Shown here piece after piece: positions 1-9,660 of a stretch of DNA of 64,000 nucleotides. Position 1 is the stretch's first letter. Each line of letters begins with the position of its first letter. The translations under genes and the position numbers were made by a program. Under the pieces are notes generated by a model that saw only the letters and a program-made list of their open reading frames with translations, did not search any database and was not told the DNA's origin. Origin of the DNA: Adiantum capillus-veneris (lineage: Eukaryota > Streptophyta > Polypodiopsida > Polypodiales > Pteridaceae); NCBI GenBank assembly GCA_014529385.2, contig CM043962.1, positions 127,169,470 to 127,233,469 of the forward strand, written 5' to 3'.

Positions 1-117
1 AGTAGGTTACAAAGGGATTATAACCTTTTGGAGCTCTCACCTTGCTTCACTCTCACCACCTCACACCCACCTTGTTGCATCAACTTCACATATGGAATGT
101 GTGTAGAAATGGCCTTC

Positions 118-124
118 TTTTATA
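118..124 (-). promoter_or_regulatory. TATA box in LTR U3
   Basis: TATAAAA on the minus strand inside the partial LTR, with the RNA start expected at lower coordinates. It is the only clear core-promoter motif in this LTR. Confidence 0.45.
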
Positions 125-246
125 GGCCAAAAGGGCTACCCTCTCTCATGGGAGGCAGCCATGTGTAGCCGCCCTTGTGTAGATAAGTCCAAGTCGGACC
201 CTCCAATCTGCCTATGTGTGGCCGCCCTTGAGAAGACAAGTCCTCC

Positions 247-362
247 TTTGAAATTGGCCATTGGCCATTGAATTCGGCCACTGGCCACCAGCCATTGACT
301 TTCGACCACCGGCCACCACCGACCATTTGCTACCGGCCACTGGCCAACCGGCCAACCGACTG
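247..362. repeat. Degenerate GGCCA/TGGCC short repeat
   Basis: About 115 bp in which GGCCA, CGGCCA and TGGCCA recur every 6-15 bases, giving many nested small inverted repeats. It sits in the U3 part of the LTR, upstream of the minus-strand TATA box, where retrotransposon enhancers often lie. Enhancer function is inference. Confidence 0.55.
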
Positions 363-565
363 GTCGTTTTTCGACCACTTTTCGTCCGCCGTCCGCTGTT
401 CGGTCATAATATTTCGGCGAAAAGGAATATTTCGATGAAAATTTTGGTTTCTAGCGAGTGATTTTTATTCACGCACGATGTCTTCTCCTCATAATGGGGA
501 CCCTTACAAATGTGCGTTTTTAACACAAAAAATTACAACGGGTAAATCAAGCTCCATAGCTAACA

Positions 566-580
566 ATCTCCCACTTGGAG
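566..580 (-). other. Polypurine tract of minus-strand Copia
   Basis: The minus-strand reading CTCCAAGTGGGAGAT abuts the LTR start TGTTAG. This is the usual plus-strand primer position of a Copia element. Confidence 0.6.
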
Positions 581-625
581 ACTGATCTCCAAACCAAACC
601 TATGATTGCTTTCCATCCTGGCTTC

Positions 626-1345
626 TTATCCTTGAATGCCGATTGAAGATGAGCAAAAGCTCAACTTCTCCTTGTTGACCACCTTTGTAAACATGTCTGC
701 AGGATTTTCACTTGTATGCACCTTTCCTAGCTTTAGTTGTCCCTCTTCCAAAAGAGTGCGTATGAAGTGATATCTCACCTCAATGTGCTTTGTCCTTGAA
801 TGAAAGGCCGAGTTATTTGCAAGATGGATAGCGCTTTGGCTATCACTGTACAAGACACAATTGTCTTGTTTGAATCCAAGCTCTTCTAAGAATCTGTGAA
901 GCCACAAAATTTCTTTGCTTGCCTCTGTCATTGCTACATACTCTGCTTCCGTGGTAGAAAGTGAGACCACTTTCTGCAGCTTTGAAGCCGAGATTACTAC
1001 TATGCCTCCAACTATGAAGACATAGCGAGTAGTGCTTCTTCGATTATCTTTGTCGCCTAGTATATCTGCATCAGCATACCCTTCTACAAAAATATTAGTT
1101 CCTTCAAAATACAAAGCATTTGTTGTTGTCCCTTTTAAATAACTAAGTATCCACTTCACAGCTTGCCAGTGCTCTTTACCTGGGTTGTCCATGAACCTAC
1201 TTACAACTGCCACTCTATGTGCAATGTCTGGCCTTGTCCAGACCATAGCATACATAAGAGAACCTACTGCTGTAGCATATGGAACTTTATACATATATGC
1301 CTTGAGGCTTTCTTTAGCCCAAAAAGTGTATTCCTTAGCTTGCAT
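626..1345 (-). pseudogene. Copia RT C-terminus and RNase H fragment
   Basis: An open 239-aa frame forms the 3' end of a Copia polyprotein. It has the post-palm RT tail (GSLMYAMVWTRPDIAH, then the SYLKGT region), then RNase H1 with GYADAD near residue 93, STTEAEY near 132, LYSDSQSA near 166, and the TKHIEVRYHFIR and NPADMFTK tail. The RT catalytic YVDD part is absent. The next RNA-upstream coding piece is an integrase fragment at 1450-1777, so about the whole RT palm has been deleted. It lies just before the polypurine tract and LTR, as expected. The protein differs clearly from the RNase H of Copia 2 at 23737-24078, so this is another Copia family. Confidence 0.85.
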
Positions 1346-1449
1346 ACATACTCAAGATGTCTTGCATCTTGATATTGTATACAGTGGTAGTGTTTTCTTC
1401 ATAAAATGTATACAACTATAGACATTGTCTCAACCCAATAACAATGAGG

Positions 1450-1777
1450 CATGTTCTTCTTATTCATAATCACCACTACAACTTACATATAATATGCATG
1501 TTCTACGGCTCAACAACATTTGATGAGGAGTATACCTACATGAAATTTTCCTTTGAATTCCATATGTTCTCAAGGCACTGCTAAACTCATTGAAAAAATA
1601 CTCTCCCCCTCCATTAACCTTAGGTCTTATCGATTTTCTAGTCACGACCTTGAAATTCTAAAATTGGGTAGATACTCCACTCTTTTCCATTATGAAGTAC
1701 ACTAGTACCTTCCTTGTATGGTCATCAATGAAGATAACACATAATCCACATCCACGCACAGACATAGACTTCACAAG
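1450..1777 (-). pseudogene. Copia integrase fragment (second family)
   Basis: In two frames this reads VIFIDDHTRKVLVYFI, then after a frame change GGGEYFFNEF and YTPHQ. These are the first and second acidic blocks of a Copia integrase core, followed by its usual YTPQQ region. It overlaps the C-terminal tail of the 932-aa frame because the junction is in frame: residues up to KWLVKS come from one Copia and those after from another. The third catalytic acid and everything up to the RT tail are missing. Confidence 0.75.
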
Positions 1778-4456
1778 CCATTTTGGCATACCTCTAGCCT
1801 GCTCATTTTTAGCCCTTTCCTCATCAAGTACATCATGTACATGTGCATCAGTAATAGGCTGTTCTAAAACATTTTCAGAAACCCCCATAGGCTGTACATT
1901 TGCCTCATTGGAACTTACATTCGTATTTCCACCACTGAAAAGAGGCAACAAAGTGTCATAAATGTCCTGTGAGCTTACATTACTGTCTCTAGTACATGAC
2001 AGCAAGGGCTGAACAGAGTCTTCCACAAACACTACATCCCGTGAAACCAGAATACGTTTTGTTTGCGGATGATACAACCTGTAACCTTTGCTTTCAGCAC
2101 TATAACCAACAAAAATACATTTGACAGCCTTATCATCCAATTTTCTGCGCTGCACTTGTGGCACCAAAGCATATGCCAAACAGCCAAAAACACGCATGTG
2201 CTCAATAGAAGGCTTTCTATCATGCCATGCTTCATATGGAGTAATAGACTGCAAAGCTTTCGTAGGACACCTGTTAAGTACATAAGTGGCACACATGATG
2301 GCCTCAAGCCAAAAAGAATGCGGCAAAGCTTGACTTTTGACCATACATCGTGCCATTTCCGTTAGTGACCTGTTTTTCCTCTCAGCAACACCATTTTGCT
2401 GAGGTGTATAAGGCACTGTACATTGGTGTTTTATCCCACGACTAGCCAGAAATGCATTAAATTCATGCGACATATACTCCCCCCCTCGATCGGAACGGAG
2501 GGTGCCCATAGTACATTTTGAGACATTTTCAGCCATAGCCAGAAATTGTTTGAAGCACATAAAAACTTCGGACTTCGCTTTAAGCGGAAATACCCATGCA
2601 TGCCTGGAGTAATCATCAATGAAAGTCACGAAGTACAGGTAATTGCCCAAGGACGGAGTTTGCATGGGCCCACAAACATCACTATGCACAAGCTGCAACC
2701 TGCATGTGGCCCTAACTGAACCATCCTTTGGAAACTTAGAACGCTGCATTTTACCCAGAATACAGCCTTCACAAACATGTTTGACAGGTGCTTCAAGAGG
2801 CAGCAAAGAAGCAACCATATCAAATTTCTGCAAACGCAGCAAACTGGCAAAATTCAGATGACCAAAACGTGCATGCCAAAGTTTTGCATCTGAAATAGCC
2901 CTTGAATCTGCAACAGCATTTGCAAAATTTTGTCCACACTTGTCATACAAAGTGAGCTTATACAGCCCACGGCACAAAAGCCCAGATGCAACAATTTCAT
3001 CACCAAAACTGAGATCATGAACTGTACATCTGTCATCCACAAATTTGACTACAAGTCCAAGTCTAGCAAGTGCGGATACAGACAAGAGATTCTTCTTGAT
3101 CCCAGGTACATAAAGTGCATCAACAAGTGTGAAGGAACTGCCATTAGCAGCAGTGAGCACAATCTTTCCAACTCCCTGAACTGGATAAGAGGCGTTGTTG
3201 GCACAAGTGATTGAATTCCCATGAGGGACAGACTCGAGAGAGGTAAACAATTCACGATGTGAGGTAATGTGCTTTGTAGCACCACTGTCGAAATACCACA
3301 CATGTGAATCTGCAGCAACTGACAAGCATGCATCATGGACAGTAGGATTGTAAGTGCACTCTGCGCTAAAAGCCCATTCTGCATCAACATCAGCATCACA
3401 ATCTCCTTTCACAGAAGACTCGACAATGGCTGCATTTGTAGTGGAACCAGCATTTGCAGTGGAACCACCCTCTTTCTTCTTAGCCTCTTTGGCCTTCAAC
3501 TTAGGACACGACTTGATCAAGTGATCATTGGATTTACAATAATGGCAACACATCTTCTTTTTGCCCTTATCACCAGAATTGCCAGACGAAGTGCTGCCAA
3601 CAGACGCATTAGGAACAGAATTTTTGCCACTCGCAGCAGAACCATAAGAAGTGGCTGCATTACTGTTACCACCCTTTCTTTCAGAAGCAATAAAAGCCTG
3701 TTCAACTGCACGCTGCCTAGTCCTGTTTTTTCTAGAAAGTGACTCTTGCAACAGCAATGTGCATAATGCATCAAACTTGACAACTTCAGGATTTCCTTGG
3801 GTCATCAGTCTCCAAGTACTAGCAAAAGTCTGGTAGGAATCTGGTAAGGCATCAAGAACAGTCTGCACAAGGGAACTGTCCGAAATGACTTCACTTGCAG
3901 AAATGAGTTGCTCATTGATATCCTTGACACTAGCAAGGAAAGTGTCCATATCATCTTCCTCATGCATAATCTTCGACTCTAGCTCTTTACGCAGCAAAGC
4001 AATTTTAGCCTCATTGCGGCTTGCATAAAGACCTGCTAGAATATCCCAAGCCTGTTTTGCAGATTTTGCTGAACGGATGTGAGGAATAATGGTGCGCTTC
4101 ACAGACAACGCAATCAATGCATGAGCCTGTGCATCCTTAACATCCCAACGAGCTTGTTCTGCCGTAGGCAAAATAACTCTAACAGGTGCAATCCTTGCAG
4201 CAAGACCTGCAACATCCTCAACATCGCCTACATCTTCAGAACCAGGACGTACATCAATGCCCTGCACAATGTTCCAGACACCTTTTGACACAAGAACATG
4301 TTGCATCATATAAGCCCACATAGGGTAGTTGTCCCCATCCAACCTGTCCTCAACAGCAAACATCTTGAACACATCTGTGTTGTTGTTGTCAGCCATGGTA
4401 AATGCTGCACATGATGTGAAAACTGCCCGAAAATAGGAGAAATGGAGCGGGAACAA
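1658..4456 (-). CDS. Copia gag-protease-integrase polyprotein, open frame, chimeric C-terminus
   Basis: A 932-aa frame without stops. The likely gag start is the ATG at 4397 (MADNNNTD), 20 residues in from the first possible Met. Order: gag; a CX2CX4HX4C zinc knuckle (CHYCKSNDHLIKSC) near residue 303; aspartic protease WYFDSGATKH near 389; integrase HHCC zinc domain (HARFGHLN, later CEGCILGK) at about 530-570; DDE core with HSDVCGP, SDRGGEY and NGVAERKN. Reverse transcriptase should follow, but at about 1778 the frame runs into an integrase piece of another Copia family and ends. PBS and a 227-bp LTR lie upstream at 4742-4985. Copia 2 at 19931-24078 is a sister copy full of stops. This copy therefore looks younger, or was open until the rearrangement. 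It cannot be autonomous. Confidence 0.92.
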   Translation of the reverse strand: MFPLHFSYFRAVFTSCAAFTMADNNNTDVFKMFAVEDRLDGDNYPMWAYMMQHVLVSKGVWNIVQGIDVRPGSEDVGDVEDVAGLAARIAPVRVILPTAEQARWDVKDAQAHALIALSVKRTIIPHIRSAKSAKQAWDILAGLYASRNEAKIALLRKELESKIMHEEDDMDTFLASVKDINEQLISASEVISDSSLVQTVLDALPDSYQTFASTWRLMTQGNPEVVKFDALCTLLLQESLSRKNRTRQRAVEQAFIASERKGGNSNAATSYGSAASGKNSVPNASVGSTSSGNSGDKGKKKMCCHYCKSNDHLIKSCPKLKAKEAKKKEGGSTANAGSTTNAAIVESSVKGDCDADVDAEWAFSAECTYNPTVHDACLSVAADSHVWYFDSGATKHITSHRELFTSLESVPHGNSITCANNASYPVQGVGKIVLTAANGSSFTLVDALYVPGIKKNLLSVSALARLGLVVKFVDDRCTVHDLSFGDEIVASGLLCRGLYKLTLYDKCGQNFANAVADSRAISDAKLWHARFGHLNFASLLRLQKFDMVASLLPLEAPVKHVCEGCILGKMQRSKFPKDGSVRATCRLQLVHSDVCGPMQTPSLGNYLYFVTFIDDYSRHAWVFPLKAKSEVFMCFKQFLAMAENVSKCTMGTLRSDRGGEYMSHEFNAFLASRGIKHQCTVPYTPQQNGVAERKNRSLTEMARCMVKSQALPHSFWLEAIMCATYVLNRCPTKALQSITPYEAWHDRKPSIEHMRVFGCLAYALVPQVQRRKLDDKAVKCIFVGYSAESKGYRLYHPQTKRILVSRDVVFVEDSVQPLLSCTRDSNVSSQDIYDTLLPLFSGGNTNVSSNEANVQPMGVSENVLEQPITDAHVHDVLDEERAKNEQARGMPKWLVKSMSVRGCGLCVIFIDDHTRKVLVYFIMEKSGVSTQF

Positions 4457-4741
4457 CTTGTGCTATATAGCAAAAACCGTAGAAGACTATAAGGCACCTG
4501 TTATGCAGAAAATGGCACTGACAGAAAATCTGCACAAAATGACGAAATAGCCTGTGCAGTACTGCCTGTTGTGGAAACGGAGGCCGAAATGAGCCCAAAT
4601 CAAAATTCTGAGCAGACCCAGCTCTTCGAGCTGCCCCAAAATATTTGTCGACCTGCGAACGCTCGCCAAAGCTCACTGAAATCGGAGAAAGTGAGCAGGC
4701 GTGTGCTGGAGCAGCTGGCGACTAAGCCCGGGAGGACGTGA

Positions 4742-4756
4742 CCTGCTATGATACCA
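4742..4756 (-). other. Copia primer-binding site
   Basis: The minus strand reads TGGTATCATAGCAGG two bases after the LTR end. Plant Copia elements prime on initiator Met tRNA with TGGTATCAGAGC; this has one change. Confidence 0.85.
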
Positions 4757-4758
4757 AT

Positions 4759-4985
4759 TGTTGGAATTAGGGTTGCAGAGAAACACACACAGCTTGGAGA
4801 AGACGAAGGAAGCTCAAGGCACACAATAGAGAGTGTGTTACTTAGTGTGCAATGGAAAGATAGATAGCCCTAGAGTGATGGGCGTATATACAATGCACAG
4901 GGGAAAAAACCTCCTAAAGAGGGAAAAAATGCCCCGGCGGTCCTAGTGTGTTCACACACATCACTACCACATGTATATGGTAACA
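4759..4985 (-). repeat. Copia 5' LTR (227 bp)
   Basis: Read on the minus strand it starts TGTTACCATATACATGTGG and ends CCTAATTCCAACA next to the PBS. The same ends occur in the Copia 2 LTR at 19352-19554 and in fragments at 24189-24220 and 62906-63106. It is short for a Copia LTR but both termini are TG/CA. The matching 3' LTR is absent because the 3' half was replaced. Confidence 0.88.
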
Positions 4986-6294
4986 AAGATGTGGCTAAAA
5001 AGGGCCAACACGTGCCTTAATGATGCTAAAAATTACTATGCTTGAAGTGAGCACAAATGGGAGATTATGATCTAAAACTATAGTGCTAGAAGTGCTCTAT
5101 TGGCCTGCCTTTCCGGCTTGTCGATTGGAGCTACGGTGTAAAAGTTATGGCAGTTTAAAGTTTGAGTCAATTGTAGATCTGTACCAGATTGGGCAAGTGC
5201 AACTTAGGGAACAGAATTGAAATGAATGGATGGGCTTGAAGTGCTCACTTTTTAAATCACATCTATCTTTTCAGATCAGTGATCGGAGTTATGATCACCA
5301 AGATATTAGCCATTAAGGATTCACAGGGGGCCAGTTTCGTACTAATCTGGTCCGCTTGACCGGAGTGCCATCTTGGAATTTTTGACTTTGACCAAGTTTC
5401 GGAACGTCATGTAGTAATGCTTGGTTGATATGTTGCGCCTGACAAAAATCTCATTTACTGAAGATTGTTGATAGCAGGAAATGCCCAACACGGCTATGGC
5501 TTAAGCAGTTGTGAAGTCAAGGGTCTCTCTCAAAATGCAATCACCTATATTAGCATCTTGACGCATGTGGTTTTGTACGAGATGCTAATACGGGCAGCTA
5601 AAGTCATGATGATATTGTCAGTTTAGGACTAATGAGAGCCTTGACGAGGGTTTGGCCGGTGTCTATGCCTAATATGGTGCCGCTACAAAATCCTAAAAAG
5701 CTCTTGATGAGCTCTTTGTTCAGAAATGTCGTCTCATGGAGCATATTGATTATGGGATATGCCTAGCTCGACGAGGGATACTGTGAATGCCAAATCAGAT
5801 GCCTTTCCTTTTTGCGGAGCAAGCCTTGGTAGATTTATATGATAAATATGGTGCCTCTACAAGCCAAGGCCATTTGGCCGGCCATTTTAAAGGGGGCCAC
5901 CCTATTTCTAAGTGTGTGTAGAACTAAAGCAAGAAAGAAGAAGATGAGAGAGGAGGATGGGCGGCAGCGTAGAGTGGAGGAGGACTTGCTTGTGCTGGCC
6001 AGCTCGGGCACTATATGAGGTTGCCAAAGAAGGGAAAAATCCGTAGCAAGCCCTCACCCTGAAGTTTGGCCCTAATTTCAATGAATTCCGTGCCGGTCAA
6101 CTCCAGCCCTGCAATCATAGAGAGCGTTTTTTTTTTTTGCCTCCCTAGCAACGAAGGCGCCGTTGTTGCTAAGGGATAAAAGGGCTATAAATAGGGTTTT
6201 TTTAAGGGCAATAAGGGTAGTTGTTGGAAAAATGAGGGAGAAGGAGTGTTGTAGAGACGGTACAAGAGCTCGGGTGGAAATCAAAGAGGAAAGT

Positions 6295-6296
<2 letters not shown>
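4986..6296. other. Non-coding stretch, no gene seen
   Basis: No coding signal. The part 4990-5400 is a diverged inverted copy of sequence at 33640-34000 (listed separately). 5400-6296 is unique within the window, with frequent stops in all frames; nothing recognisable. Confidence 0.5.
4990..5400 (-). repeat. Diverged dispersed repeat, inverted relative to 33640-34000
   Basis: The reverse complement of about 5095-5160 aligns with 33818-33882 at roughly 80% by eye (shared blocks TAGCTCCAAT, GACAAGCCG, TAGAGCACT), and weaker similarity continues through CACTTCAAGCATA on both. A related block occurs near 52380-52470. Probably an LTR or untranslated part of one element family. Confidence 0.6.

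Positions 6297-6384
<88 letters not shown>
6297..6384. repeat. (TC)44 microsatellite
   Basis: An uninterrupted 88-bp TC run. ORFs across it code only Ser-Leu or Glu-Arg repeats and are not genes. Confidence 0.97.
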
Positions 6385-6386
<2 letters not shown>

Positions 6387-6635
6387 GCACAAGGAGGGTC
6401 TTTGTTTTTGCATGCGGGGAGCTTCGAGGGGACCAAGAAAGGGTGTTTCTTCTGGTGTTCGAGAGAGAAAAGAGTTCTAGAGAGCAAATCATTCAGGAGG
6501 AATTTAAGAGGTCCAAGCAATCCCTCTCTCGTGCTCAATCGACCAAATCAAGACAAGAGCTCCAAGAAATCTCTCTGTCATGCTCATCGACGAAATCAGG
6601 ACAAGATCTCCAAGTAATTTTGACGAAGAAACGGC

Positions 6636-6640
<5 letters not shown>

Positions 6641-6686
<46 letters not shown>
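6641..6686. repeat. (CT)23 microsatellite
   Basis: A pure 46-bp CT run, 257 bp after the previous one. Confidence 0.97.
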
Positions 6687-6689
<3 letters not shown>

Positions 6690-6983
6690 GATCTTCAGTG
6701 AAAGCAAGGAGAGAAGGGAGTCTGAAGGGATTACCAAGGAGTTGAAGGCAGAGAGATAATAAGTAGAAGGAACCAGAATTAGCAACACAAGGGAACGTTT
6801 TGCGGTAAATCAACATGTTTAGTCTTATGATAATCGACAACAATCACTGGCAGACATTTGGCATCATTACAGGCTAAAATAATTTGTCCTAGATTTTGTA
6901 AGTGGGAGCTTAAACTCCTTAATTTGAAGTTAATTAAGTCGACGGTGATGTTAACAGCACCGCCTTGGCTAACGTGCATCGGG

Positions 6984-7140
6984 TTTTGTCGGCATCATAA
7001 AAATCAATTAATTTAGCACTTTGATCCTGTTTTGAAGAGGTTGCTTCATAACTTTGCAGTGTAGTGCATCTTTTGTTCTACTCTTCTCCCACGGCTAGCA
7101 GCCCAGTGCTGGGCTCACATTTCGAGCACATATCCCCGAC
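6984..7140 (+). repeat. First copy of duplicated Gypsy A LTR end
   Basis: From TTTTGTCGGCATCATAAAA the sequence matches 7508-7675 for about 106 bp with few changes (shared AATCAATTAATTTAGCACTT and GTAGTGCATCTT). It continues more weakly through CACATATCC and the GAACC...GGGG block that contains the primer site in the second copy. The two copies are separated by a CT/CA/CG microsatellite. Confidence 0.75.
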
Positions 7141-7411
7141 AGCGGCCGCGAGAACCAACCCGAAAAAGGGGTGCTTGGTAATATACAAAATAGCTAAAAT
7201 TTGTTATTTTTCTGCTGCTGTTGCCCCGCCATTCTCTTCCCTCCCATGCATGTGCCATAGAGGGCCGCCCCTCCCTTGGCACCACCCTTCCCCCTCTCTC
7301 CTCCATTATCCCCCTCTACCTTCTTCATTATCGCATGCTGCCGAAACCCCTCTCTCCCCCTCTCGTTCATCAATCCACAGGGGGTTTCCATGCATGGGAC
7401 AATAGTCTCTC

Positions 7412-7413
<2 letters not shown>

Positions 7414-7468
<55 letters not shown>

Positions 7469-7500
7469 TTCACACACACACACACACACGCGCGCGCGCG
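7414..7500. repeat. Compound (CT)n-(CA)n-(CG)n microsatellite
   Basis: CT 7414-7464, then ATTATT, CA 7470-7488, then CG to 7500. Alternating purine-pyrimidine CA/CG runs are classic Z-DNA formers. Confidence 0.95.
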
Positions 7501-7507
7501 CATTGGA

Positions 7508-7638
7508 TTTTGTCGACATCATAAAAATCAATTAATTTAGCACTTTGATCCTATTTCGATGAGGTTGCTTGATAACTTTGCGGTGTAGTGCATCTTCTCT
7601 TCTACTCTTCTCCCATAGCTATCACATATCCTACGACA
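7508..7638 (+). repeat. Gypsy A 5' LTR, 3' end
   Basis: Second copy of the duplicated LTR end. It finishes at about 7638 (CCTACGACA), immediately before a primer-site-like CTTGGTGAACCGGACGCG and 54 bp before the gag ATG. The LTR start was not located. Confidence 0.55.
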
Positions 7639-7656
7639 CTTGGTGAACCGGACGCG
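7639..7656 (+). other. Putative Gypsy A primer-binding site
   Basis: CTTGGTGAACCGGACGCG directly after the LTR end. The position is right, but I cannot name the tRNA. Confidence 0.4.
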
Positions 7657-7691
7657 AAACCCGAGTCGGGGTGGGAAAATAGTGGAAGCCT

Positions 7692-8690
7692 ATGTCTACA
7701 CCACAAGAGGCAGCCATGCAACAGATGATGCAGCAGTTGGCAGCTTACATGCAACAACAACAGGCTGCCCAATAGTAACATAATTTGCAAGAGCGGATTC
7801 GTAAAGCTCGGCAAAGTGTTAGAGAGAAGTTGCAGCGGTTTGAAGGCCAAGATATTTCAAAATTTTGCAATTTTTATGAGCATTCTATGGAAGATAATGG
7901 AATTGAAGACCATGACTCAGTGGAAGGATTTCATCTGATTGCAGTGGCGGAACTTAGGGCCCAAATTAAAGAAATTCAGGCGGCTCAAGGACCGAACTGG
8001 CAGGACTTTAAGAAGGCATTGCAAGAGGAATATTTTTTGGAAGATTCTCAAAGGGTGACCAAACAAAGTTTTATGAAGTGGGTGTAGAAGAAGAGTAAAA
8101 ATTTATCTACAAGAGAATTGTTATGAGAGTTTGAAAAGAAGTTTGATCAGTTGTCATCAGCAGAAAAATGTTCTTTGAAGGATCAGAAGGTGGAATTGTT
8201 TATTCAAGATGCTAATCCATGACTTCAAAAGAATTTGGTGAAATTATTAGAGGACTCGACAGAAGAACTGGGGTTGACATCAGATTGGAAAATAGTCTCT
8301 GAAGCAATGAATATGATTGTAAAACAATATAAGCGAGTTGACAAGCAGATCGTGGTCGAGGTAATAAAAGATGTTGAAGAAGAGATTAGAGGGAAATCAC
8401 CCTCGATAGTACACAAGGTGGAGGGGCCTTTTCTCGACGATCTGGTTAAAGGTATTCAAGAGTTGAATTTAAGTTTCAAAACTGTTAAATTTGAAGGGTT
8501 AGCTGCAAAAGCGTCTACTTTTGAACCTAAGCAGCAACAGTGACTACGTAAAAATTGGGATAATAGATGCATGTGGTGCGATAGTGAAGACCATAGGTAT
8601 GTGAAAGAGTGTGATGAGTTTGATGAAGCTTACAAAAAGAATGTGGCTTTCTAGAAAGATAGGAAGATTCATCTCAGGGTTGCTCCGAAG
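7692..8690 (+). pseudogene. Gypsy A gag, broken only by in-frame stops
   Basis: Starts MSTPQEAAMQQ at 7692 and stays in one frame to a zinc knuckle (CMWCDSEDHRYVKEC, near 8571-8615). It is interrupted by nonsense codons near 7771, 8085, 8124, 8220 and 8541 rather than by frameshifts. The stops are TAG or TGA, each one C-to-T step from CAG or CGA. The middle part (EDHDSVEGFHLIA, then NWQDFKKALQEEYF) is a retrotransposon gag-type domain that would form the virus-like particle. A charged tail follows. The clean frame with only transition-type stops points to methylation-driven decay of a once functional copy. Confidence 0.8.
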
Positions 8691-8701
8691 CTGCTCTTGA
8701 A

Positions 8702-9660
8702 GTGGTTATGGAGGAGGCTCCGAAGGACAAAAATCAAGGTAAGCCTAAAGGACCCTCATACAAACTCAAATTTGATATTGAATTGGTTAGAGATTTGAAG
8801 AAGGTTTTTGAAGAATGTATCCTGAATAGTAAAGTGGAGCTCACATTGGGGGATATTCTGGGAATTGCCAAGCGTGAGCTCCATGAGGAGATCATCGACA
8901 TTATAAAATGGAAGCAACAGATACCAAGTGAGCAAGAGCCAGATCCAGTTAAGAGCCATGTGGTTTGTCGCATTAAAGCAGTTTTGGATGATTATGAAGA
9001 ATATCTAGCAGATCTTGAAGAAGAAGAGTCAAAGCTTGTGGTGGTTTCAAACCCAATGATACCTGAGGTAAGAAACATGAATTTTAATGATGGAAAAGAT
9101 GTGGAAACTATACTCAAGAGTCAATTTTCAAGGACTCATTGGGAAAGAGCAACGACATAAATAGTGGTAAAGCTTGGCGAAATTGAGGAGCCGGTCTTAG
9201 CCCTTATAGACCATGGTTCAGAAATCAGTTCTTATGGAAAAAAAATTGCACTAGAAGGGGAAGTGGCCTATTGATGTGGGCCACGGGTGGCGGGTTCGAG
9301 CTGCCAACATGCTTCATGGAGATATTTAGGGTCCATATGCAAATGTTAAGGTAACTATTGGGGATGTCTGTGATGAGAAAAAAACATTTATACAGGAGCA
9401 TTCCTCCTACCCACTTATTTTGGGACAGCCCTACATTACGGCTGTGAGGATGGAAATTAAGGTACTAGATGATGGCTAGGCCTATGCCAGGGTTTGGAGA
9501 CGAGATGGTAACAAAGAGATTCAATTTTTAACTGTATGTGTTGACCATGCCAGAAACAAAGACAGTTTACGTGATCGTCCAATGCCAAAGATACGCAAAG
9601 AGTTCAAAGAACAAACATTTTCTTAGGATTTTCTTGGGGTGCCACTATAAAGCAGGACTA
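8702..9660 (+). pseudogene. Gypsy A protease region
   Basis: An open 152-aa segment (8702-9160), rich in Glu and Lys, leads after a TAA stop into a retropepsin-like core: LALIDHGSEISS near 9200, then after frame damage SYPLILGQPYITAVRMEI near 9400 and the tail QFLTVCVDHARNKDSLRD near 9530. The DHG triplet replaces the usual DTG/DSG. Several stops and a frameshift at about 9235-9300 break it. The equivalent part of the inverted copy lies at about 26870-27080. Confidence 0.7.

Larger units (their letters stand above)
1..565 (-). repeat. Partial Copia 3' LTR running off the window edge
   Basis: Read on the minus strand the LTR begins TGTTAGC at 565, directly after a purine-rich tract (566-580) and downstream of the Copia RNase H fragment at 626-1345. 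A minus-strand TATAAAA lies at 118-124, where a U3 promoter is expected. The terminal CA end and any target duplication are outside the window, so the length (over 565 bp) is unknown. No match to the 227-bp LTR at 4759-4985 was seen, so this LTR belongs to the second partner of the chimeric element. Confidence 0.65.

Noticed and set aside
6078-6745. ORFs of 85-150 aa across the (CT)n tracts
   Set aside because: Coding is only Ser-Leu or Glu-Arg dipeptide repeats generated by the microsatellite in all frames.
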